DNA from: Nitrososphaera sp. UBA210
Lineage (GTDB): Archaea; Thermoproteota; Nitrososphaeria; Nitrososphaerales; Nitrososphaeraceae
Direction: 5' to 3'
Length of the DNA stretch: 5,924 nucleotides
NCBI GenBank assembly: GCA_002494895.1
Contig: DADA01000117.1
Location: 1 to 5,924, forward strand
This document shows, piece by piece, positions 1-5,626 of this stretch (positions are counted from its first letter, which is position 1; the number at the start of each line of letters is the position of its first letter). Under the pieces are notes generated by a model that had not been told where the DNA came from, searched no databases, and saw only the letters and a program-made list of their open reading frames with translations. The translations under genes and the position numbers were made by a program.

Positions 1-352
1 GCACGTTGAAGCTTTGCAGTACTTCAATGCATTTTCTAGTCAGACCATAGCGCAGCTCTGCTGGCTGGTAGCAATCAGTCGCTGATGATACCATCACGGG
101 ATGAATAGTATCGGATTTCCACTTTCTTAGCTGACCCTCTAGAACTTCAACTGCGTTGCTTTTTGCGTATATCTTGTCGTAAAAGTCTGGAGACCATTCG
201 TATGTTGCATAGCAGTAGGCGCATCGATGCCCGCATCCCTGGTACGGATTTATGGTAAGGCCGTTATAGTTTCTGACCACGAAAGGGTGGATCAACGACT
301 TGCTCTTCTTTGGTTCGATCGTCGCTGCACCCTTGTACCACAGTGCCGACAT
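1..352 (-). CDS. SPL-like (COG1533-type) radical SAM protein, 5' part only
   Basis: This is the N-terminal 117 residues of a protein that continues past the left edge. The diagnostic segment is INPYQGCGHRCAYCYAT at about residues 34-50. Cys40, Cys44 and Cys47 form the CX3CX2C motif that ligates the [4Fe-4S] cluster and AdoMet in radical SAM enzymes. The NPYxGCxHxCxYCYA form, followed by a K-x-N-A stretch (residues 64-67) and T-D-x-YQP-x-E-x-x-YGLTRK (92-107), is typical of the spore photoproduct lyase-like family (COG1533/SplB-related, Rv2578c-like). Many archaeal and bacterial members of that family have no known substrate, so true DNA photoproduct repair should not be assumed. The ATG at 350-352 was chosen because a TATA-like box lies about 27 bases upstream and no Shine-Dalgarno is present. 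The reading frame is open further upstream (a GTG lies 30 bases earlier), so a slightly longer N-terminus cannot be excluded. The family call is firm; the function is not. Confidence 0.9.
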   Translation of the reverse strand, partial: MSALWYKGAATIEPKKSKSLIHPFVVRNYNGLTINPYQGCGHRCAYCYATYEWSPDFYDKIYAKSNAVEVLEGQLRKWKSDTIHPVMVSSATDCYQPAELRYGLTRKCIEVLQSFNV

Positions 353-374
353 GCTGACACATTTCTTATGCACT

Positions 375-384
375 TCTAATAAGC
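375..384 (-). promoter_or_regulatory. TATA-like box of the radical SAM gene
   Basis: Read on the minus strand, the segment contains CTTATTAGA, an AT-rich box centred about 27 bases before the ATG at 352. This is the spacing expected of an archaeal TATA element giving a leaderless or nearly leaderless transcript. It lies in the 59-base gap after the stop of the upstream gene, so the radical SAM gene may be transcribed on its own as well as by read-through. The call rests on spacing and composition only; no clear BRE is visible. Confidence 0.35.
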
Positions 385-411
385 GAGGCAGCACCTTCGG
401 GGGAGGGGGTG

Positions 412-1479
412 TCAGCCAAAGATCGACTTGAACTGACGATTAAGCTCATGCCTTGACTTTTTTCCCAGTACGACAGGCGCTCTCTCCACCCATGAAAGGT
501 ACTCCCACTTCCAAAGTGCGGGGTTGTTGTCATGCCCGGCCATCGCGTGGTTTGATGTGTTCACGAACACTACCGGGTGGAAATAGTCCATGAAATAGTA
601 CTCGATCTCTCGCTTTTGGTATTCCCTGTCCAGGTGGATAGTGTCGTACTCTAGGCCATGGTTGCCGCTGTAGATGGACTGAAAAACAAAGTAGTTTTCA
701 TCAGCCCTGTCCCTGACAAAGTGAATCCTGAAAGTTTCAATGTCGATTTGCCTTCCGTAAAAAAGCTTCCTGAACCACCGATAGAAACCATCTGCGTACT
801 TGAATTTTCGCAGTTGCTCATTGTTGAACATTAGGGAAACTTCAACATTGGCAGCATCTCCATCTATGGTCTCGTGGCAGTGCGTCTCGCGCAGGAAATT
901 GTCGAGCGAGTCAACGGCAGGCTGATATATCACCGGAATTATCTCGTCAAGCCTGTCTGCGGCGACTCTAATTATGTTATCCTGATGGCGATCGGGAGAG
1001 TCAAGGAATCTCTGTATGGAGTCATGTACCATTTGGACCCTGCTGGATTTCAAGTCCGTATCCTGCCTGGTCCATTCCCACAGCTGCGCATTTCCGCCGA
1101 GGTCAAAGACCCATCTGTCATGAGGCTTTAACCTTACCGAATCAGGCAGCCTTTTTCTCTTGGAGTCCGCCAGGCTGTAGTTCCTTTCGGTGCGCGGCTC
1201 TGAGATAGTCGCCGGGTCTACATCAAGGGCAAGCATGTACCTGAGCTTCACCGGGATGTCGCCCATGTAGTCGCTGTTTCGGTTAGTACTGCTCCTGATC
1301 ACGAACCTTACGCTTCCGTCCGAAAGCGTTCCTGCAACGTCCACGGTGCAGTTATCCCAGTCGAGTCTTATAGGGGGCCTGTCCGTCATCCAGACAAATT
1401 CTTTATGCGAGCCACCTCTGACTTTATACTCGGTGGTCACATGAGTGAACCAGAGCAGCTGATCGCTAGCAGCGAGCAT
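412..1479 (-). CDS. Hypothetical protein, 355 residues, family not recognised
   Basis: I do not recognise this protein. It has no signal peptide, no obvious membrane segment and no nucleotide-binding or metal-binding signature, so it is probably cytoplasmic and soluble. Composition is rich in aromatic and charged residues (many W, Y, F, D, R). The N-terminal part (about 1-90) alternates hydrophobic and polar residues as in beta strands, for example SVRFVIRSS at 56-64. The middle (about 145-200) looks helical. The C-terminal third has clustered aromatics such as YYFMDYFHPVVFV (294-306) and ends in a basic tail, KKSRHELNRQFKSIFG. Histidines occur in THCHE (199-203) and in NHAMAGHD (310-317), but I cannot assign a metal site. 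The ATG at 1477-1479 is preferred because a TATA-like box lies about 30 bases upstream; Met31 is the next candidate. It is transcribed toward the radical SAM gene with a 59-base gap and divergently from the beta-sandwich/GMC pair. Coding status is supported by the long open frame and coherent protein composition. Confidence 0.8.
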   Translation of the reverse strand: MLAASDQLLWFTHVTTEYKVRGGSHKEFVWMTDRPPIRLDWDNCTVDVAGTLSDGSVRFVIRSSTNRNSDYMGDIPVKLRYMLALDVDPATISEPRTERNYSLADSKRKRLPDSVRLKPHDRWVFDLGGNAQLWEWTRQDTDLKSSRVQMVHDSIQRFLDSPDRHQDNIIRVAADRLDEIIPVIYQPAVDSLDNFLRETHCHETIDGDAANVEVSLMFNNEQLRKFKYADGFYRWFRKLFYGRQIDIETFRIHFVRDRADENYFVFQSIYSGNHGLEYDTIHLDREYQKREIEYYFMDYFHPVVFVNTSNHAMAGHDNNPALWKWEYLSWVERAPVVLGKKSRHELNRQFKSIFG

Positions 1480-1502
1480 CCGATGAGGTTTAGCGTTCCA
1501 GC

Positions 1503-1513
1503 TTACTAATTAG
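1503..1513 (-). promoter_or_regulatory. TATA-like box of the 355-residue hypothetical gene
   Basis: On the minus strand this reads CTAATTAGTAA, AT-rich and centred about 30 bases upstream of the ATG at 1479. That spacing fits an archaeal TATA element driving a transcript with almost no leader. The box overlaps the left arm of a small inverted repeat at 1505-1520. The assignment is by position and composition only. Confidence 0.35.
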
Positions 1514-1520
1514 GGTTAGT
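1505..1520. other. Small inverted repeat in the divergent promoter region, possible operator
   Basis: The arms ACTAA (1505-1509) and TTAGT (1516-1520) are inverted copies separated by six bases, TTAGGG. The 8-base palindrome CTAATTAG (1506-1513) lies inside. The element overlaps the TATA-like box of the minus-strand gene, so a bound regulator could block it. The arms are short and the region is AT-rich, so chance is a real possibility. Confidence 0.15.
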
Positions 1521-1548
1521 GAACAAAAAATGTATCCGAGTATGGGAA

Positions 1549-1560
1549 ACTTTAAGTAAT
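1549..1560 (+). promoter_or_regulatory. TATA-like box of the beta-sandwich/GMC operon
   Basis: The segment ACTTTAAGTAAT is an AT-rich element centred about 36 bases before the ATG at 1591. It would place transcription start near 1580 with a leader of roughly ten bases. This position argues against the GTG at 1519 as the start of the first gene, since that codon would lie upstream of the promoter. Apart from a weak element at 1503-1513 on the other strand, the rest of the 111-base region 1480-1590 shows nothing further that I can name. Confidence 0.4.
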
Positions 1561-1590
1561 TTGGAAAGCGTTACCCAACCACATTTAGTC

Positions 1591-2169
1591 ATGGGCAATC
1601 ACCATTATGAAATCACGGGACAAATCAAAAATGGGGATGGCCATGTTCTTGCCGATCTTCTTGTCGAAGCCTTTGACAGCGACCTTGGATCTGCTGACGA
1701 TTACCTGGGGCACGCGTTCACCGACTCGCAGGGAAAATTCCTGATAAAGTTCGAAACTCCTTCCTACAAGGCCGCCTATGACATTCTGGAAAGGGGACCT
1801 GATGTCTATCTTGTAGTCACCGACGAGTACGGCGTGGTAAAAAAAACAGAAACAGTCAGCAACGCGAGCAATGATGACTTGAAATTTGACGACATTATTA
1901 TTTCAGACGACAGACCATTTGATGATCCATACATCAATTCTGCAGACAGAATGATCGCCCTTTTTATGTCATTGGGGGACACAATAGAGCCCTCCCAGAC
2001 TGATTTTCTGAATTCTTTTACCCAGATGATCAGGTCAATAAGGAGCTGGCTCTACTACACGAATGAGAGGATCTACAAACTTTACGGGTATCCCGGCCCC
2101 CAGGTAATAGCCCGACCAAAAGAGTTCCCCGATCATGATCATTCTGTTGCATGGAGGACGACAGCTTGA
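1591..2169 (+). CDS. Transthyretin/carboxypeptidase-regulatory-like beta-sandwich protein
   Basis: A 192-residue protein whose first ~105 residues look like a transthyretin-like or carboxypeptidase-regulatory-like Ig-type beta-sandwich. It opens YEITGQIKNGDGHVLADLLVEAFD (6-29), the usual 'G-x-V-x-D-x-x-G-x-P-L-x-x-A-x-V-x-A-x-D' layout. It continues with LGHAFTDSQGKFLIKF (39-54), the 'x-x-T-D-x-x-G-x-F-x-I' strand, and then PDVYLVVTDEYGVV (70-83). The C-terminal part (about 117-192) is mainly helical, then a Pro-rich and His-rich tail (GYPGPQ, DHDH). No signal peptide or membrane segment is visible, so it is probably cytoplasmic. Such domains usually serve binding or structural roles, and no hydroxyisourate hydrolase active-site pattern is evident. 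The ATG at 1591 is preferred over an in-frame GTG at 1519: the domain begins directly after it and a TATA-like box lies between the two. The 3' end overlaps the GMC oxidoreductase gene by 19 bases, which suggests translational coupling and a role as its partner. The fold call is moderately sure; the function is unknown. Confidence 0.8.
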   Translation: MGNHHYEITGQIKNGDGHVLADLLVEAFDSDLGSADDYLGHAFTDSQGKFLIKFETPSYKAAYDILERGPDVYLVVTDEYGVVKKTETVSNASNDDLKFDDIIISDDRPFDDPYINSADRMIALFMSLGDTIEPSQTDFLNSFTQMIRSIRSWLYYTNERIYKLYGYPGPQVIARPKEFPDHDHSVAWRTTA

Positions 2170-4697
2170 CAGGCACTATCCATGGCACAGAAAAGATAAG
2201 GGATAGGAGGGAATCGTACTCTATAGTAACACACGATATCCTGGAAGAAGCCGACGTGTGCGTCATTGGATCAGGCGCAGCGGGCGCGATAATCGCAAAC
2301 AAGCTTGCTATGGAAGGCAAGTCAGTCGTCCTCGTTGAGAAAGGCGGGTACTTTGATGCAGAAGACATGACCCAGAGGGAAGTCGAAATGATGCCCCTTC
2401 TCTGGAAAAACGGAGGCGCAAATTTTACCGACAATCTGCGGATGGTTGTTGCACAAGGCCAGTGTCTTGGGGGCTCTACCGTAATCAATGATGCCGTCTG
2501 CTTCAAAACCCCTCCAGTAGTAAGAGAACAGTGGCGGCAGATGGGAGTCTTCATCTCTGACGTGCAGTGGGAAAAGGCCCTTGACGAAGTTTGGTCTTTA
2601 CTTGGAGTGGCGAAGGTAAAGGATCATGAGCTGAACGAAAACAACAGGATGTTAAAGCGGGCGTGCGAAGCAAAGAACTTCAAATCAAGCTCAAACGACA
2701 GGAACTGCAAGGAATGCATGCAGTGCGGCTTTTGCCACATAGGCTGCCATTACGAGACCAAGCAGGACATGCTCGTCACGTACATACGCAGGGCACTTCG
2801 CGATCCGCAGACAAACATCAGGATCTATTGCAACTGCTCTGCAGAAACCGTCACACATTCAAACGGAGTTGTAGATGGGATTAACGGAAATTTTATTGAC
2901 CGAAAGACCGGCCTGGTGAAATACAAGCTTCGGGTGAATGCAAAGGTAGTAGTCATTTCGGCCGGCGCTATCGCGTCTTCCCAGATACTTTTGAAAAACG
3001 GCATTTCCGAAGACCGCGCAGGAAAGGGGCTGAGCTTTCATCCAGCCTCCTTTCTCCTGGGCAAGTTTACCAAGGAAATAAACGCGTACGACGGGATACC
3101 TATGGCATATACATGCCACGAATTCGGAGTGACAAACGGAGTCAAGGAAGGGGGGTTCTTGATAGAGAGCATTTTTCTGCCATCCTTCCAGTTTTCCCTG
3201 GGCGTGCCCTCGTTCGCGGAAGAAAAACAACTCTTCATGGCAGACTATGTTCGCTACGCAATGGCAGGGGTAATGGTAAGAGACGATCCCGGCGGAACTG
3301 TTACGCTGACTGCAGACGGAGACCCGAAGGTCAACTACAAGCCGTCGGACAGGGATATCAAGGACTTTGCGAAGGGGCTCAGGACGCTTGCTGAAATGTG
3401 GTTTGAAGTTGGGGCCAGCGAAGTAATAAGCGGTCACAGGGATGTCGTCCGGCTTTACAGCAAGGATGATATCGACAGCTTCGTGCGGGCGGTCGAATCA
3501 AACCCGAACGGACTTCAGCTGGCTTCCGCGCACCCCCAGGGTGGAAATAGGATGGGACAAGATCCGAAAAAATGCGTTGTCAACTCTGATTGCAGGGTTC
3601 ATGGATTTAACAACCTGTTTGTCTGTGATGCCAGCGTCTTTCCAACGGCGGTAGGGGTGAATCCGCAAATAACTATAATGGCGCTGGCGACAATGACTGC
3701 AGACTATATCAACAATAACTGGCAGGCTAGCTTTGATCCGTTACCTCTGGCCTCCAAGGAAGGAGAAACGTGCTCACTTGGACAGCCGATGTATTGTTCA
3801 GCCTCAAGGCTAGAAGCAATGTTCAACAGGGAAAAAGACACTCTTCCTGTTGAGAACTTGGTAAATGCCCTGGATGAAAATCCCAGTCCGACGAGCTGGT
3901 CATTTGACAAGGACTCTCTAATAATCTACAACGACAATCACTGGAAGGGGTTCTTTCCAATAGATCAGGATGTCGCGACAATTGCGGCCAGGTACTTTGG
4001 CGGATTCTGGAAGAGATTTTTCAGAAAAGACGGGATACTAAAGGGAGTGACGCATCCATACGACGCCCCTGTCTATGCCGACAACATTCCGGAACCGATG
4101 GATCATCCAAGGTACGGCAAGGTGGTACACCTGAAATATACCGGCCCAGAGTTTTCGATGTTTTACGACCTGCTCAAAGTGATCGACAAGGACACGATAC
4201 TCGGCAAGGCCTTCTTTGGGGTTCCGCCACTGGGCAACCAGATGCTTGTGTTCAGCATGTCCAGAAAGTACCATTCAGACTTTATGACTGAAACGGATCA
4301 CGAAAAGATCTATTCAGAGTACGGGGAGGCTCCACAGATGGACGAAGTGCTAGGAAGGTGGACTGGAAAGCTGGTCTCGGACAGTGCGCTCACCCCACAT
4401 GTGCAGACTTTTACTTATACCAAAGATAATTTCGGCGCGCTGCAGATGCAATACGTATTCGGAGGCCTGATGGCGGGGATTTCGCGGGTGGAATTGACTC
4501 GGGAGCAGATGAACATGTACGACTGGACCAATTGGCACGACGAGGTGAAGATGGTAACACACGATTTCATGGTGGGCAAGTGGTGTTCGCCTCCTGTGCA
4601 AATACCTCTGGATTTCGGCCCGAGCTTCCTTGACGTAGAAAGTGTTCCTGAAGGTACAAGGTTCTGCCTCAGGTTCATCCTGCAGCGTGGCGGATAG
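2151..4697 (+). CDS. GMC-family FAD-dependent oxidoreductase with long C-terminal extension
   Basis: A flavoprotein of the glucose-methanol-choline family, expected to oxidise an alcohol, sugar or sterol-like hydroxyl group; the substrate cannot be read from sequence. The N-terminal dinucleotide fold has VCVIGSGAAGA (36-46; GxGxxG at 40-45), with acidic Glu64 ending the second strand for the FAD ribose. The GMC signature GQCLGGSTVINDAVCFKTPP lies at 103-122. The C-terminal GMC domain has SAHPQGGNRMG (459-469) with the expected catalytic His461, then GVNPQITI (502-509) with Asn504 as the second active-site residue. A cysteine cluster C-x2-C-x2-C-x2-C-x3-C (Cys186, 189, 192, 195, 199) resembles the Cys-rich loop of some long-chain alcohol oxidase-like members. 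Usual family length is about 500-600 residues. Here the GMC part ends near residue 522 and about 300 more residues follow, ending without a membrane segment. No Tat or Sec signal is present, so it is probably cytoplasmic. The ATG at 2151 overlaps the upstream gene by 19 bases and has no Shine-Dalgarno, suggesting coupled translation. The family call is firm. Confidence 0.93.
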   Translation: MEDDSLTGTIHGTEKIRDRRESYSIVTHDILEEADVCVIGSGAAGAIIANKLAMEGKSVVLVEKGGYFDAEDMTQREVEMMPLLWKNGGANFTDNLRMVVAQGQCLGGSTVINDAVCFKTPPVVREQWRQMGVFISDVQWEKALDEVWSLLGVAKVKDHELNENNRMLKRACEAKNFKSSSNDRNCKECMQCGFCHIGCHYETKQDMLVTYIRRALRDPQTNIRIYCNCSAETVTHSNGVVDGINGNFIDRKTGLVKYKLRVNAKVVVISAGAIASSQILLKNGISEDRAGKGLSFHPASFLLGKFTKEINAYDGIPMAYTCHEFGVTNGVKEGGFLIESIFLPSFQFSLGVPSFAEEKQLFMADYVRYAMAGVMVRDDPGGTVTLTADGDPKVNYKPSDRDIKDFAKGLRTLAEMWFEVGASEVISGHRDVVRLYSKDDIDSFVRAVESNPNGLQLASAHPQGGNRMGQDPKKCVVNSDCRVHGFNNLFVCDASVFPTAVGVNPQITIMALATMTADYINNNWQASFDPLPLASKEGETCSLGQPMYCSASRLEAMFNREKDTLPVENLVNALDENPSPTSWSFDKDSLIIYNDNHWKGFFPIDQDVATIAARYFGGFWKRFFRKDGILKGVTHPYDAPVYADNIPEPMDHPRYGKVVHLKYTGPEFSMFYDLLKVIDKDTILGKAFFGVPPLGNQMLVFSMSRKYHSDFMTETDHEKIYSEYGEAPQMDEVLGRWTGKLVSDSALTPHVQTFTYTKDNFGALQMQYVFGGLMAGISRVELTREQMNMYDWTNWHDEVKMVTHDFMVGKWCSPPVQIPLDFGPSFLDVESVPEGTRFCLRFILQRGG

Positions 4698-4710
4698 GGA
4701 CCACTATAGT

Positions 4711-4719
4711 CTTTTATCT
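4711..4719 (+). promoter_or_regulatory. TATA-like box of the dehydrogenase/PAC2 operon
   Basis: CTTTTATCT lies in the 47-base gap after the GMC stop codon, centred 30 bases before the ATG at 4745. This is the expected position for an archaeal TATA element with a leaderless transcript. No Shine-Dalgarno precedes the ATG. It suggests the dehydrogenase and PAC2 genes can be expressed independently of the upstream GMC pair, although read-through is also possible since no strong T-rich terminator is seen. Confidence 0.45.
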
Positions 4720-4744
4720 GTGTACATGAGAAGCTAGGACACCA

Positions 4745-5626
4745 ATGAAAATAGGCGTAGCGGGGCTTGGGCTTATGGGTTCAGGCATCGCTTCGAGGCT
4801 TTTGTCCACCGGAGATGCGTTATCGATCTATAACCGCAGCAAGATAAAGACATCGCGGTTCGCAAAAAATGCGCGCATCGATTCAAGCCCCAAGGCGCTG
4901 GCCGACAATTGCGATTTTCTGATAACTGCAGTGACGGATTTTGGAGCAGTCCAGGAATTGCTCTTCGGGGAGAGCGGGATAATCAAATCCAACAACCGCA
5001 ACTTGGTTGTCGCCGACATGAGCACAATTTCGCCATCGCAATCACAGACCTGTGCCCGGTCTCTCCGTGACGCCGGGATCGAAATGCTTGGCATGCCCGT
5101 GATGGGCGGTCCGGCAGCGGCAGAGACGGGCGATCTTGTGCCGATTGTCGCAGGCTCGGGCTCAGCGTTTGAGAAGGTAAGGCCAGCGATCGAAAAGCTG
5201 GGACATCCTATATTTTATGTAGGAGAAAAAGACGGGGCAGCAAACGCGATAAAGCTGGCGCTGAATCTGAATATCGCGCTTATTGCATGTGCAGTTTCTG
5301 AGGGCATCACACTTGTCAAGGGATCGGGCATAGATCCATTGCTGTTTGTGAAGATCCTGAATTCCACATACTTCAAAACGGGCCTTTCAGAAAAGAAGGG
5401 TCCAAAGATGGTGCAAGGCGACTATGAGCCCACATTCCACCTGAAGAACATGCTCAAGGATCTTGAGCTGGCGACGGGCACCGCACTGTCAGAGCGCATT
5501 GCGCTGCCGCAGACCGCACTTGCCCAGCAGATCTTTAGAGCGGCCAACAATAGCGGCTTTTCAGACATGGACTACACAGCGATATGCGCGTTTCTAGCAA
5601 AGATAAACGGGATGGACAAACAGTGA
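4745..5626 (+). CDS. Beta-hydroxyacid dehydrogenase (3-hydroxyisobutyrate dehydrogenase family), likely NADP-linked
   Basis: A full-length 293-residue cytoplasmic member of the family that includes 3-hydroxyisobutyrate, tartronate semialdehyde and glyoxylate/succinic semialdehyde reductases. These interconvert a beta-hydroxyacid or related alcohol and the corresponding semialdehyde. The N-terminal Rossmann motif is GVAGLGLMGSGIASRL (4-19). After the second strand comes NRSKIK (30-35); Arg31 and Ser32 in place of an acidic residue point to NADP(H). The substrate loops are MSTISP (92-97) and MPVMGGPAAAETGDL (117-131). The catalytic lysine is Lys170 in GAANAIKLALN, with Asn174 four residues later. 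The C-terminal all-helical domain includes the LKDLELA stretch (237-243). Retention of Lys170 argues against the related imine reductases. The substrate loop differs from the common DAPVSGG: Gly116 replaces the acidic residue, Met117 the Ala, and Met120 the Ser. A physiological substrate cannot be assigned, and a role in the 3-hydroxypropionate/4-hydroxybutyrate cycle should not be assumed. The stop overlaps the next gene's GTG start. Confidence 0.92.
   Translation: MKIGVAGLGLMGSGIASRLLSTGDALSIYNRSKIKTSRFAKNARIDSSPKALADNCDFLITAVTDFGAVQELLFGESGIIKSNNRNLVVADMSTISPSQSQTCARSLRDAGIEMLGMPVMGGPAAAETGDLVPIVAGSGSAFEKVRPAIEKLGHPIFYVGEKDGAANAIKLALNLNIALIACAVSEGITLVKGSGIDPLLFVKILNSTYFKTGLSEKKGPKMVQGDYEPTFHLKNMLKDLELATGTALSERIALPQTALAQQIFRAANNSGFSDMDYTAICAFLAKINGMDKQ

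Noticed and set aside
399..409. GGGGGAGGGGG on the plus strand between the two minus-strand genes, considered as a G-quadruplex or terminator.
   Set aside because: Only two G-runs are present, not four, and archaeal terminators are T-rich on the coding strand, whereas this is C-rich in the transcript.
1510..1518. TTAGGGTTA, resembling a telomere-type repeat.
   Set aside because: Just one and a half units in an AT-rich promoter region; no array follows.
1492..1572. AGCGTT at 1492-1497 and again at 1567-1572, considered as paired regulator sites.
   Set aside because: A six-base direct repeat 75 bases apart is expected by chance and has no symmetric position relative to the two promoters.
2030..2554. 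A 174-codon open frame on the minus strand across the beta-sandwich/GMC junction.
   Set aside because: It lies opposite two well-supported genes, its protein is low-complexity Ser/Pro/Arg-rich without a recognisable motif, and no promoter-like sequence precedes it.
2859..3437. A 192-codon open frame on the minus strand within the GMC gene.
   Set aside because: It lies wholly inside the conserved GMC coding sequence and its translation has no domain-like pattern; it is a shadow frame.
4745..5626. Assignment of the dehydrogenase as the malonic or succinic semialdehyde reductase of the thaumarchaeal carbon fixation cycle.
   Set aside because: As I recall, the proposed enzymes for those steps are of the iron-containing alcohol dehydrogenase type, and this sequence gives no specific evidence for those substrates.
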